64,000 bases of DNA from Spirogloea muscicola (lineage: Eukaryota; Streptophyta; Zygnematophyceae; Spirogloeales; Spirogloeaceae). The notes under the pieces were generated by a model. That model saw nothing but the letters and a program-made list of their open reading frames with translations, ran no database searches and was not told the origin of the DNA. How positions within the stretch are numbered: the first letter of the stretch is position 1; each line of letters begins with the position of its first letter. Positions 47,379 to 58,800 of the stretch are shown piece after piece. The stretch covers positions 48,461 to 112,460 of the forward strand of contig WELB01000016.1 in the NCBI GenBank assembly GCA_009602725.1, read 5' to 3'. A program made the translations under genes and the position numbers.

Positions 47379-49319
47379 ATGGCGCCTCCCGACGGCAGCC
47401 CCGCGCCGGCGCGCGCGACGGCCGCAGCAGCGGCGACGACGACGAGGTCGAGGTCCCGCCCGACCTGCGCGAAGTCCTGCAGGCCGCGGAGCACGGCGAT
47501 GCCAGCGTCCTGGCCGCCGCGCTGGGTGAGCGCCGCCGCCCTTGCCCGCCGGCGGCGGCGACGGCGGGACCGCGGCGACGAGGGCATGCTGCGCGGCGCA
47601 CAGCTCGAAAGTCATGCGCCTCGACGAAGCGCTGCACTGACCGGCCAGTTCAGGGGCCGCCCTCTTCTGCTGGCACTGCAGACCTTCTAACGGTGGGCGT
47701 CGACACGCCCGCCGACGACGGCGACACCGCCCTCCACCTCGCCTGCCTCTACAGCCACCCGGCCTGCGTGCAGGTGCGAAAGCCTAGGCAATCCCCCATG
47801 CAAAGCCGGAGCCACAACCTTGGACGACCCTTCCTCGTGAATCCTCAGAGCCCCAGCAAACTCAAAAATCAAGCAGCAAGTAGTCACTTTGTCAGAATGC
47901 ATCAACTCTGCACATCACTATTGTTGCGCCGCCATGTAAAGCATCTCCGTGTCCTCTGCCTGTTGAGACTTCACGCCACCGTGCCGCCCGCCCCTTGCAG
48001 CTCCCTGTGCGAGTGGCGAGCTGACCGGGCTGGCGGGGGGCCTTGGCAGACGCTCCTCGCTGCGGGGGCCAGTCCGCAGGCAACAGACGAGGATGGCTCT
48101 ACGCCCCTGCACGATGCGGCAGCCTCCGGTGGGCCTCTACACACAAAGCACCCAAAGAGCAGGCTGTGCACGCGCAAGCAGTGAGGTTAATGAGCACATC
48201 GCATTAATTTTCAGCCTCCTTCTACTTGTTGCCCATGCACAGTTGCCAAGAGGCTCGAACTGCATTACACTCTCAAAGTGCACATTGAGGAGACCAGCTG
48301 AACATAAAAAGGTCTGTGGCACTGCTTGTAGTGAGTAATTTGTGTCGGTGTAGTTGACACAGCCCTGGCAGGCCGGGTGGTCTAGTCCATGATCAGGCAT
48401 CTGACGGTGGGCCTCTCTGCTTACCTCGGCTGCTGAAGGTTGCTCGGTTGCTGTCGGCATGCTCCTCTCTGCGGTAGCCTCAGAGCAGCAGCAGGCCCTG
48501 CTCAAAGCTGCCGATGCAGATGGCGACACGGTAACCCTTCATTCCCAACATGAAAGCCTGATCAACTGCAGACATTGGAGAAGTGCATATCCAGTCCTTG
48601 CTGCACACTCAGCTCCTTAAAGCGTTTTTTGTTACGCACTTTCAGGGAGTATCACTCTGACCAGCATAGAGAGGGACTCCCTCTGACCTTTTCAAACGAG
48701 AATTCAAATTCAAATTAGAATGATTTGAGTAGTGCTTGCTCAGATGGCAAAGAGCTTCAATGGCTGCTCACTGCCACAAGTCTCCACTCCCAGCTCACTG
48801 TGTGCATCATTCTTGTCGCCCACAATGCTGCTGCCAGCCACTACACAATGCCGCACGTGGCGGGCACGCTGATGTCGTCACGCAGCTTCTGGAGGCAGGG
48901 TCATCTCCACTTGCAGAGAATAACAGCAGCAAGGTGCGCGCCATCTGATAGGTAGCACTATGCATAGGCATCAATGGCAGCTTCAACAAGAAGTAGAAAC
49001 TTCCAATTTTACAGCTGCAGTCATAGTCCTGCCACCCATTGCCTGACGAGCAGCTCTGGTATTTGTTTAGTCTGAATTTGCTGAGCTGAGCCGAGTCAGC
49101 GCCTACAGTGGGTGGTATTGGTGGTGTATCATGTGCAATGCCCCAGGCTTGACTTGCGCCTGCCTTCTGGCGATGTCTGCTGCGAGCTAACAGACGCCCG
49201 GTGAGCTGGCTGATCCGGACACGGAGGCTTTCTCGCTGCTGGAGAAGGCAGCTGCCGTGGCGCGGCACACGGCCCAAAGGCCAGCCTCTCTTCCACCCGA
49301 TATACATTCAGGAAGTTGA
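47379..49319 (+). CDS. Ankyrin-repeat protein
   Basis: This is a small protein built of ankyrin repeats, which usually mediate protein-protein contacts; the partner is unknown. Exons read SSGDDDEVEVPPDLREVLQA and AEHGDASVLAAALG, then DTPADDGDTALHLACLYSHP, TLLAAGASPQATDEDGSTPL HDAAASG, ALLKAADADGDT, PLHNAARGGHADVVTQLLEA GSSPLAENN, and a C-terminal exon TPGELADPDTEAFSLLEKAA, ending at 49317-49319. The TALHLAC, TPLHDAA and PLHNAARGGHADVV cores are standard ankyrin helices. The ATG at 47379 is not in the frame of the first conserved segment. A one-base slip in a CGCGCGCG run near 47409-47418 would join them, so either the start lies elsewhere or the sequence has an error. Confidence 0.8.
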
Positions 49320-49746
49320 TTGGAAGCATGGCCATCATCCTGGGGAATGGCTATTACTCCATTGATTGCAAAAGTAGGACTGCCAGTGCGTTACATCCTG
49401 CTTAGAGCAATCTGTTTGCAGAGGGATTGGACAACAAAAGTACTGCTCAATGTGAGTCGTGGAATGAGGTAGTAGGACTAAGCAAGTGGCAAAGCGCGAC
49501 CCTGATCTCAAGATTCACAGCAAAGCAGCCACTGCTCATAGGATGGTTGGAATTCATGCATCAAGTACCACGCGCCTTTGACTCGGGCTCACGGGGACGA
49601 AAGTTTCCCAAGGGTGTGCAGGGACCTAACCAGGAGGCACTTGGGTGCGAGCTGAACTTAAGTGACTTGGGGCTTTGCTCTGTACCGAGAGAGAGCGAGA
49701 ATATTGGCGAGAAGCCGGAAGTAGATGGACATCGGGTGCAGCAGAT
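49320..49746. other. Intergenic between convergent genes
   Basis: No gene or repeat was recognised. Confidence 0.35.
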
Positions 49747-50672
49747 GCTAGTCGTGATCAAGCCCCTCAAGCTCGGCCTTGAGCTGCTCCATTTTCAGGC
49801 CCATGGCGCGGCGCAGCGCGCCGCGCTCGCTGTCGCCCAGCCTCGAAGACAAGGCCTCGAAGCGGTCGAGGACGTGCTGGACGGCAGCCCTGCGTCGCAG
49901 AGCGCGCTTCTACCACCGTCAGAAGGCCAGCCACCACAAAAGACACCAGCTTGTACAAGGCCTGGCGGAAGCTCTTTCCCAACAACAGGCTTAGGCGAGC
50001 TCGAGCAGCCAGCCCTGACGGCCACGCCGCCGCGAGCCTGGCCCACCTCGCAGTCGAGGCCTCCTCGTTGAAGTAGACCGTTTCCTTGGACTCGAGCGCC
50101 AACTCAATCTCCTCCCGCGCCTCCGCAAAGCGCTCATTGATGTCGTCCACCTCGCCGCGGTACTCGTCCTCGCTCAGGCCGCCTGCCGCGCCTCCATCGC
50201 CGCCTCCGCCGCCGCCACCGCCGCCGTCCTCCGGCTTCGACGACAGCCCGCGACGCGGTGCAAGCCGGGCGCAGTGCGGCAGGCTGCCAGCGCCGCCGCA
50301 GGCGGGCGCCCGCNNNNNNNNNNNNNNNNNNNNNNNNNNNNNNNNNNNNNNNNNNNNNNNNNNNNNNNNNNNNNNNNNNNNNNNNNNNNNNNNNNNNNNN
50401 NNNNNNNNNNNNNNNNNNNNNNNNNNNNNNNNNNNNNNNNNNNNNNNNNNNNNNNNNNNNNNNNNNNNNNNNNNNNNNNNNNNNNNNNNNNNNNNNNNNN
50501 NNNNNNNNNNNNNNNNNNNNNNNNNNNNNNNNNNNNNNNNNNNNNNNNNNNNNNNNNNNNNNNNNNNNNNNNNNNNNNNNCACACCTGCTCCGAGAAGAG
50601 GTTGCCGGCGTCGCGCTGGAGGAACTCCTTGGCCTCCCGGATCTGCGCCGCCGTCGCCACCTGCGCCGCCAT
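49747..50672 (-). CDS. Small coiled-coil protein, unidentified, interrupted by an assembly gap
   Basis: I cannot name this protein. The start at 50672 reads MAAQVATAAQIREAKEFLQR, DAGNLFSEQV, and then 267 unknown bases intervene (50580-50314). After the gap a Gly-rich linker leads to EDEYRGEVDDINERFAEARE, EIELALESKETVYFNEEAST. An intron (about 50050-49895) joins to RAAVQHVLDRFEALSSRLGD, RRAMGLKMEQLKAELEGLDH D-stop at 49749-49747. The sequence is strongly helical and acidic, with FNEEA and MGLKMEQLKAELE looking conserved. It is probably a soluble cytosolic or organelle protein of about 120-200 residues. The gap may hide intron, exon or both. It is head-to-head with sequence leading to the CCCH gene. 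Confidence 0.65.
50314..50580. other. Assembly gap (N)
   Basis: This is 267 undefined bases inside the small coiled-coil gene. The real length may differ. Confidence 0.99.
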
Positions 50673-51747
50673 AGACAGCGGACGCCCGGAATCAATGGCT
50701 GTTGCGACGCCTGCGGCGCTGCTGCGAGAAGCGGCGGGCGCGAGACTGGAGAACCGGAATAAAATCGCGAGCTCGGCGATGGCGGCGAGGCGTGGGAGAT
50801 CTCGTCTCACCTCGCGCTCGACCGCCGCTGCAGTGGTGCCGGCGGCGGCGGCGGCGGCGGCGCCGGGCGTGGACGAGGCCGAGGCCCGCAGGCGCGCCCT
50901 GTGCCGCACCGCCGTCGAGAGGGGCTCGCCCGGCCTACGTGGGCCCACCTGGCACTGCCCTGGCTGGTCAGCCCTCCCCCTCCAAACCCCCCCTCTCCCC
51001 CGGGTGCCGAGCTCGTGATGGGGCCCGGCCTTGTTCCGCGTGCGATGCAGCTGCCCTCAGCCGCAAACCTCTTCTTGCGGCTCAATGGGTCCTCCGGCAC
51101 CAGCACATGCGGCGCTGCTCCAAGGGCCTGCTGCGCTGCTCTGGCAATCTGCAGAACTCCTCCTGCTTGCTGTCAAGTGCCGACCTTCTGAGTGAGCCAC
51201 CGAGAGAGGAGCAAAAAAGCCGGGAGATGGTCCTGTCCGCTGCAAGCAATCGGTGCAATACAAAGTGGCCAGCTCCCGTGTGAAGCAGACACCCTGTGGA
51301 GAGGACTATCTGCACCCGACACAGCAGACTTAAGTGTCGATTGCAGGGCTTTAGGGGCTTAAGTGCTTGCGCGCATCTCGAGCAGGGTCTCATAGTGGGC
51401 ATTCGTGGCATAGGGCTTGATTTACGTCCAGCCTTTGCTGTGTGGGTCGATTAGCTAGTGCTGCGCTTCCAGGCTTTCATCACCGGTCTCTTCGCTCTTA
51501 AGCTCCCTACAAGTGAACAGAGAGGGGTAGGGTGTTTGACGACGCCAGCTTATCGCACAGGTCCCTGGCCGCTTCAGACTGGTCGCATCACTTTCAAGCC
51601 TGCAGACAGTCGCTAGGCGAGCCCCCAGTCCGACTCTGGGAATCCGGACTCCAGTCTAAGCACTTTGCTACCAAGGCCGACTTTTCAAAAGGCTTGTCAA
51701 TTAGACTGCAAGAACACTGATGGGCTCCTGTGACTCGGCCAGTGCAG
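50673..51747. other. GC island and flank, possible first exon of the CCCH gene
   Basis: An ATG at 50780 opens an Arg/Ala-rich frame (MAARRGRSRLTSRSTAAAVV) that could be the first exon of the plus-strand CCCH gene, but no join could be shown. The rest, 51050-51747, has no recognised content. Confidence 0.35.
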
Positions 51748-52948
51748 CGGGGTGACGCTTGAAGGTAAAAAGGAGGAGCGCCAACATGCATATCGCACAA
51801 ACCTGTGGCTTCGGAAGCATGGGCTAATGGATGGCCTCTTGAGGAGGAGGCCGAGGCAGGAGTCTGGCACAACTGGGGCTGCAGGAAGTGCTGGAGGAGA
51901 CAAGGGCGATACAATTCGACCAGGTAAGCGCGGAGAACGAGGCTCTGACGTAGCAGAAGGCAGGCTTCTTCTGGCTTCACTGATGTCCTCTGCAGGTGCT
52001 TTGCATGATCAAATTCTAATGCCATGTAACAGGCAACGCTTCTGTCTATGGACCTAGTGGGCTCGACCGAAAGTCTGTGAAGTAGCACAATCACTCATTG
52101 CACATATGGCAGGTCACATAACAGCCGCCTGACGCCCCACAAGATGCTCTGCAAAACAAAGTGATAAGCACGCCGCAATGAAGTCCTGTAGTGATGCTGC
52201 TGCAGATCTTGTCGCATCGAAGAGCGCTGCGGATGGGAGGGAGGGGGAGGTGTTGCCGACGGGCAAGAAGAAGCTGACTAAGCTAACTAAGAGAGGAAGG
52301 AGGGGCGGCGTGATGCATGCAAGGAAGCTCCCCTGCATCGACTGGGAAAGGGGGAGCTGCACCCGGGGTACGAAGTGTAAATACATACACAACAATGCTA
52401 CTGGGATGCAGCAGGCGGAGGAGTCGAAGGTGCCAAGACGAGCGAAGTTGAAGGTGCCAGAGTCTGTAAATAGTAGAGATGTTGGTCAAGCCAAAGGAGT
52501 GGTGCTGATAAGGTCACAGCCCGACGACCTCAACAAATTTCACAGTGGCTTGATCGAGGGTGAGCACATGCGCAAGAGGAGAAAGATGCCCAAGAAGATC
52601 GGTGTGGAGGCTGCCTTGAGGTCAGCCAGAGAACAAGGAGCTGCAAGTGGTGCTCAAGAAGGGAATGCTGTGGAACTTGGCAAAGAGCAAGACAGCGAGC
52701 GGAATGTGCGCAATTGCCAATCTCACCAGAGTCCTGATGATGGACAACATTCAATGAAGGGGAGCTCAGTGGTAACTGACCATGGCAAGCTTGACTTAGC
52801 AGATGAAATCCCTCTGGATGGGGTGCTTTCGGGTCTGCATTATGAAGGTGACGCTAGAAAGCGAGATCTGAGAGAGGAGCTGGCAGAGTTGTCAAGGATC
52901 AGAAGAGCCAGGATGAAGCAAGTCAAGGGCACTGCTGTGCATTCTTGA
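51748..52948 (+). CDS. CCCH zinc-finger protein, 5' end open
   Basis: The main exon contains one canonical CCCH finger, KLPCIDWERGSCTRGTKCKY followed by IH, with spacing C-x7-C-x5-C-x3-H, typical of RNA-binding proteins. Around it are basic stretches (KKKLTKLTKRGRRGG, HMRKRRKMPKK) that could be nuclear signals, and the protein ends KRDLREELAELSRIRRARMK before the stop at 52946-52948. An ATG at 52178 could start a one-exon protein of 256 residues. However, an exon at 51748-51923 (KEERQHAYRTNLWLRKHGL) with a clean GTAAGC donor joins in frame to 52206, which would make that ATG intronic. I favour the spliced form with further upstream exons. The RNA target is unknown. Confidence 0.75.
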
Positions 52949-53639
52949 CTACCAAGTATCCTGGGCGCGTGTGCTCCTTGCGTGTAGCATGAATAGGATT
53001 GGGCCTTCCTGCGTCGGGGTGCAAGTATGAATTCCTTGAAGTCTTGCACCTTGCTTGTTTCATGCCATTCAGGCAACCAGTAGTTCAATAGCAGCCACAC
53101 AAGTCTCTGCCGGGTGAATTTTCAGCCCAGGCAGCCGACCGTGCTCAACAGGTGCACATTGAGCAATTTGCAATGTGCAGGAGGTGATGCAGGCCTAATA
53201 CAAAAGCCAGAGACGAAGCTCAGCCCAAGCTCGCCGCGTTTGGGCACAAGAGGTTAGCAGTAGGGACGATCGAGGCTACTGGAACACTAGTAGGGTGAGG
53301 ATGAGTCCAAGGACTTAGCTGGTGAGGCTACCTAGTCACTGCTCCACTGACCGTCAGCACATTTAGGATGAATGGCCAGCCGTACTCCAAAGGCCTGTTG
53401 TAAGAAGAATAAAGACTCTTCCAGTATAGGCTGATGGCTGTGACTGGCCAGCTCAGAACAAGAATAAACAAAGATTGGTTGGGGTAAGGGCTTGGTTCTA
53501 TGGGTGGGGGTTCGTGTATAGGTCGTTGAGTTTCTGCACCATGTCGCATGGCTGCTGGGGCCCCAACTTTTTGTGGCATAAGCTCTGATCCCAACGGGAT
53601 CTCAGAACTAGCAGCCCAAGCGGGGACATCCTTCTAACA
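52949..53639. other. Intergenic, no gene seen
   Basis: This is probable 3' flank of the CCCH gene. No motif was recognised. Confidence 0.35.
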
Positions 53640-54650
53640 TTTGTGGGCTGGCTTTCCACAGCCGCTCCTATTTGGGCTGACCTCTCACAGCCCTCGCCGT
53701 ACTTCGGGAGAAAGTGCTGTTCCTCTTTCCACAGCGCTCGCCTCCTTTGGCCACCCATCGCCTGTTGGGTCTTCCCCCGCCCTGTCTGCTTGGCGTGCTG
53801 CAGTGTGAGTGTGGGGAGCGGTCGACGGACCCGGCGGAGCTAGCGGCGCATATCCTCCGCTGCGCCACTGGCGGCGAGCGCACAGCCGCTCACGACCTCC
53901 TCCGCGACGCAATGTTCGGCATCTTCCAGGAGGCCGGATACACAGTTGCGATAGAGAATACGTCGGTCATGCCCATCCTCCAGAGGGCCGACGGACTCCA
54001 CACGCGCCGCGTCGACCTGGTGGCGTCCACGACGGACGGTGGCGGGCGCATCATTGCCGATGTGGTCACAACTGATGTGGTCGACCGCTCCAACCCGGGG
54101 CTTTCTGCCTCGCGGGCTGGCCACGCTGCGGCGAAGGCTGCTCGCAGCAAGGCAGCCAAACACGCCGACCACCCGGCTGCCGATGAGTTCGTCCCCCTGG
54201 CTGTGGACGTGCACGGGGCTCTCGGATCCCACTGGCTCGACCTGTTGGCCAGGCTTGCACGGCGCGCTGTGTCCCGCAGGCGTGGTGAGCCGGCTGACTT
54301 CAACGCCGCTGGCTCGTGGGCTCAGGTGTATCGTATGCGCCTGTCCGTCTCCCTCCAGCGGTCCATGGCCCACGCCTCACGCCTTGCATCTGCGTGCTGG
54401 CCGTGCTCTCGCTGCGGCCTCCGGCTTTCGTCAGGGGGATAGTTTTCCGGCAGCTAGTCTGTCGGATGGGAGGCTCCTTACTCGTAAGTACTGAGTGGTC
54501 CATCCTCCCCCCTTCTGCCATAGCCTCTTCAGGCCCCACAGTCGCTGCTTAGCTCGTAGTTTGGCCGCTTCGAACCTTGTCAATTCTTTTCGGGCTGGCT
54601 TCTCACAGCCCTTGCCCCCATTTGGAGAGCCACTTCTTCTTCTTTGGAAG
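53640..54650 (+). mobile_element. Best-preserved retrotransposon C-terminal copy with 3' tail
   Basis: From about 53735 an open frame runs through LLGLPPPCLLGVLQCECGER and AELAAHILRC, a C-x-C...H-x3-C zinc-knuckle-like motif. It continues AHDLLRDAMFGIFQEAGYTV, TSVMPILQRADGLHTRRVDL, IIADVVTTDVVDRS, HADHPAADEFVPLAVDVHGA and FNAAGSWAQVYRMRLSVSLQ. A shift of frame near 54370 is needed to reach the family terminus AASLSDGRLLTRKY-stop near 54492. The domain layout fits the region after the reverse transcriptase in algal and protist non-LTR retrotransposons. No reverse transcriptase or endonuclease motif is present. The 3' tail (54495-54640) is about 95 percent identical by eye to 55445-55590, suggesting recent activity. 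Confidence 0.8.
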
Positions 54651-55020
54651 TCCATTTCTTTGGACTGTCCTCTCACACACAGCCTTTGCTTTGTGCTGGA
54701 AGAGCTGTTTCATTGAAACTACTTCTTGCACTGAAAGAGCTCTCCCTTGGAGGGGCTGCACTGCGAAACTAAGCTCATCAATATAGCGATTGCATGTTAA
54801 CAGCTCTTCCAATGCACGGCAATGGCTGTGAGAGGCCAGCCCAAAGTATTGTGCTTCTTCCAAAGTGGGCGGGGGCTGTGAAAGAAATTGCTCGCCACCA
54901 GAGGGTAGGGGCTGGGAAAGGCCAGCCCAAGAAGAAAACATTGCCTAAGGAATGTATGAGGTCTGAAAGGCCGGAAGGCGCAAAAAGCAGGATAAATCGC
55001 AAAAGGATTTTGTCCGGGCT
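54651..55020. repeat. Mixed retrotransposon tail pieces
   Basis: Minus-orientation tail pieces occur at about 54785-54935, including GGCTGTGAGAGGCCAGCCCA and GGGCTGGGAAAGGCCAGCCC. Short variants of GGAAGAGCT occur repeatedly from 54695 to 55045. Confidence 0.6.
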
Positions 55021-55049
55021 GCTATACTGGAAGAGCTTTCCAGTATAGC
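55021..55049. repeat. Perfect 12-base inverted repeat
   Basis: GCTATACTGGAA and its exact complement TTCCAGTATAGC are separated by GAGCT. This would form a strong hairpin in DNA or RNA. It lies between two retrotransposon tails. Confidence 0.95.
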
Positions 55050-55329
55050 AGCCGGATACGACAACGTCTGCACGAGGGTCCGGACAGGTGGCGGCAGGCG
55101 CGACGAGAGCGCCGCGCGTCGCGCCCGAAAGTGCGGGAAGCTGCCCAGGAGCTGGCACGCGTCTCGGGTCACATGGCCACGTGGCCAGGAAGCGCCGCCC
55201 CATACCCCCCCGGTAGCTGCCCGGCGCGCGGGGGCTGCCCGCGGGCAGCCGGGGGGGCCCGACTCCTCCTTCGGCCCGGCGGGCATGTGGTTTCGTTGGA
55301 AGGAAAGTGGCTCTCCCAAAAGAAGGAAA
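55050..55329. other. GC-rich unique segment between two tails
   Basis: This contains an 18-base perfect palindrome, GGCTGCCCGCGGGCAGCC, at 55233-55250. No gene is supported. Confidence 0.5.
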
Positions 55330-55760
55330 GGGGCTCTTCCAATGGCTCTTCGTGCTCTCGCTGCGGCCTCCGGCTTTCGTCAGGGGGATAGTTTACCGGC
55401 AGCTAGTCTGTCGGATGTGAGGCTCCTCACTCGTAACTACTAAGTGGTCCATCCTCCCCCGTTCTGCCATAGCCTCTTCAGGCCCCGCAGTCGCTGCTTA
55501 GCTCGTAGTTTGGCCCCTTCGAATCTTGTCAATTCTTTTCGGGCTGGCTTCTCACAGCCCTTGCCCCCTTTGGGAGAGCCACTTCTTCCAATGGGGGCAA
55601 GGGCTGTGAGACGCCAGCCCAAAGAGAAACCCCAGAGGGGCAAGCGCTGTGAAGCCGTGCATTCTGTGTTCTATTTTGGCGCTTTCCGGCCCTTTTCGGA
55701 CCTCGTGCATTGATCTTCTTGGGCTGGCCTCTTCCGGCCATCTCTTTGTTCGGGCCTGAC
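55330..55760 (+). mobile_element. Recent retrotransposon tail copy
   Basis: The coding remnant ends FRQGDSLPAASLSDVRLLTR NY-stop near 55442. It is followed by CCATCCTCCCCCGTTCTGCC, CAGGCCCCGCAGTCGCTGCT and the hairpin arm, nearly identical to the tail after 54492. A minus-orientation piece adjoins at about 55585-55630, and another arm at about 55715-55740 reaches the start of the next gene. Confidence 0.75.
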
Positions 55761-55809
55761 TCTCGCCGTCGCGAAAGCATGGGTTTCGGATCTCTCCCTC
55801 TCGCCAGGC

Positions 55810-58800
55810 ATGGAGGAGCTGTCCGTCTCGTTCCGCAAGGGAAGGGACTTGAGCTCGGGCGAGCCGGTGGGCCGTGGGAGAGCCGAGCGGCTGCCCGCGG
55901 CGGCGCCCGACGACGACCGGGTCCACACGGCCGGGCAGGGGCCGCGGAAAGCTGCGCCGGCGGTTGCCGCGCCAGCCGACGTATCGTGGCCGCGGCGGCG
56001 GGCCGCGTTTCGCAGGTGGGCCGCTTTTTGCCGCCCTCGCTTGCCGGCAGGGCCCGGTGGGTCCCCCGCCCCTCCCCCCCCCCGGAATGCGGCCATTCCA
56101 AGTCCCCCCCTGGACCCGCCTCGGCCGCGCCCGCCGCCGCCGCCGCNCCGCGTCACCGCCTGGCCGCTGGCCTGGCACGCCGCCGCCGTCATGCTGCTCC
56201 TGCTCGCCGCCCGGGGCGGCGCGCAGGCCGCCGCCGCATTCCTCCTCGGCCTCGCCTACCTGGCGCAGGTGCGCGCCACCGCCGTGGCCCCCAGGAGCTC
56301 TGCCCTCGCTTGTGCTGCCTGCCGTCGCCTCTCCCGGCTGCCAGTCGAGCTCAGCTCAGCTCAGCTGAGGCTCAGCTGAGCCTCCGGCTGCGGCCGCGGC
56401 GGGTGGCCGTCGCAGCTGGACGACCGGCAGAAGGAGAAGCTGCGGCGCCGCATCCGCGCAGAGGAGAAGCGCGCCGCCGCTCAGAACAGGGTACGCCGCT
56501 GCCTGCCCCGCCAGCCATGGCTGCAGTGAGAGCTTTGGCCCGTTGGTCTGGCCTTTAGAGGTCGTCGCGCCGCCTCCCTCGAGGTGTTCCCGAGCCGAAT
56601 TGGCGGCTCACGTGAAGCCGCGTCCAGAGCTGCGCCATGCAATTTCGTGCTGCTCACTGCTGCTGCCGCCGGCCTGCACTGACGGCGCCGCTGCCGTCCG
56701 CGCGCTCCGTGCAGCCGATGGCCGACACCGAGTCCGCGCAGTGGCTCAACACGATGCTGGAGCGCGTGTGGCCGATCGTGCTGGAGCGCTTCATCTCCGA
56801 GGAGCTGCTGCCCTCGCTCGCGCCGTGGTTCTTCGAGAAGAACAGGCCCTGGCACGTGGTGAGGCGTGCTCCTGTGGCTTGCGACGAACCTCGTCACATC
56901 TTCGGCAGCTCCTGCACACGAGTAAGGGGGCCTCGTTCTGCTCCGCCTCCCTGCACTGACCACCCAGCTGGCGGCTTGGCCTCGTCGTCACGCTCGCAGA
57001 AGAAGGTGCTGCTGAAGAAGCTGCACATGGGCAGCAGCCCCCCATATGTCGCGGCGGCGCGCGTCTACTCGTGCCCGCAGCAGGACGACCACGCTGTGCT
57101 GGAGCTGGCCGGCGAATTTGTGGCCTCGCACGACATGAGCGCCATCATTTCGTCTAAGGCCCGCTACGTTGGCATGTGGACGACGTTCCACGTCACCAAC
57201 GTGCACTTGGAGGGCAAGGTTGACCTGCTAGGCGTTGCCACCCGCATGCATCCACGACATCCTTGACAGGACCTGAAACCATCTCAGGGAGGTCAAGTGC
57301 ATTCTTGCCTTGACGTTGTGGACCACCGTGTGTCGTTCCGCAGCTTCGCATTGGGCTCAAGTTCGTGTCCGGGTGGCCCTACATCTCGCGCGCACGCCTG
57401 AGCTTTGCGGGCGCTCCTTATGTGTCCCTCATGGTTCGGCCCTTGGCCAGCCACGGCATCGACGTCTCCGACCTCCCTGGCGTTGCCGGTTGGCTGGTGT
57501 GCTGTGGGCTCTGCCTACTTTTGTTCTGCGTGTTGACGAACTCGATGCGAAATGGAACGGGTTTGCCGCAGCCGATTAGTGGCGGGTAAAGCTTGGCTTA
57601 CAATGCATGTTGTCAGGCACTGCCTACTGAGACCTGCCCCAGTTTGCAGTGCTGCCAGCTTTCTCTTGTGCTCACGTTGCTCCCTATTTCTCGCTGCTTG
57701 CCAGGATCGCCTGCTGGCAACTGCACTAGAGACATCACTTGTGGAGCCAAACATGCTCGTGATTGATGTGCAACGGCTTGTCGGCCGCTACATGACGACC
57801 ACGACAGATGAGCCTCGTCCCAGTGGTGCAGCCTGCTGCCCTCTCTTCAGAGACTCTATACGGGCTTTCTTCTTTTGAAGTGCATCACTACTGCAGTGCA
57901 GAGTCAAAGTGAGCATGAGCTCAGGGCCGTGCAGACGCCTTAATATGGGGAGGGCTTGCAGTACAGATGAGATTCTGATGTGACAATCAAGCCTCAGCAA
58001 GGAACTGTAAGTCATTGTGTGGCAGGGAACTTCTTTCACGTGGAAGAGAGGGAGGCAGTGGCCGAGCTCCTTGTGGAGGTCATTGAAGCCACAAACCTCA
58101 AAATCTCTGATGCCAATGGTAGGTACTCAGCTTGGAGTTCCTTATTCCCACCATGCTCTTTGCGCTATTGTTCTACTCTCTATGCAGATTCTTTGTGCAT
58201 TTCATGCATTGCCTTCACCTTTGATGCCTGCAAGGTGAAGCTCAGCAAGTTGTAGCTACAGTCCTCGTAGGGAAAGTCAATGCTGTGATCTTTGGCCACT
58301 GACCTCGACTTCATGCATAATGGGCTTGGGCTTGCTGCGGCCTGGCACACTTGACTTGTAACACTTCACATGGTGCAGGCTTCTCGGACCCGTTTGTCAA
58401 GGGTGCGCTGGGCGGGGCACGCTTCAAGTCAGCTGTCAAGTACAAGACGTTGAACCCCAAGTGGTATGAGGAGTTTCGCGTACCTTTGGCCACCTGGGAC
58501 CTGCCCAACCTGCTCATTCTCCGCGTGCGAGACAAGGACCCCGTCCACTTTGAAGAGCTTGGGTGCGTGTCATCACACAAACCCTCACTGAAGTGATCAA
58601 ATTGTTGCTGCCTTGTCGTTGCAGTGATTCCTTCCATAACGTCTTTGTCCTCCTGCAATGCTGAACAGGTACTGTGTGATCGACCTGGCACATCTGCGGG
58701 GAGGCCAGCGGCACGATCTATGGCTGCCGCTCCAGGGCGCCAAGACCGGCCGCCTGCACCTTGCCATCACGGTCCACGATCACGCTCACACACGTGCTAC

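Noticed and set aside
53840-54373. Long minus-strand open frame opposite the retrotransposon copy
   Set aside because: It mirrors the plus-strand frame that matches the other copies and is an antisense shadow.
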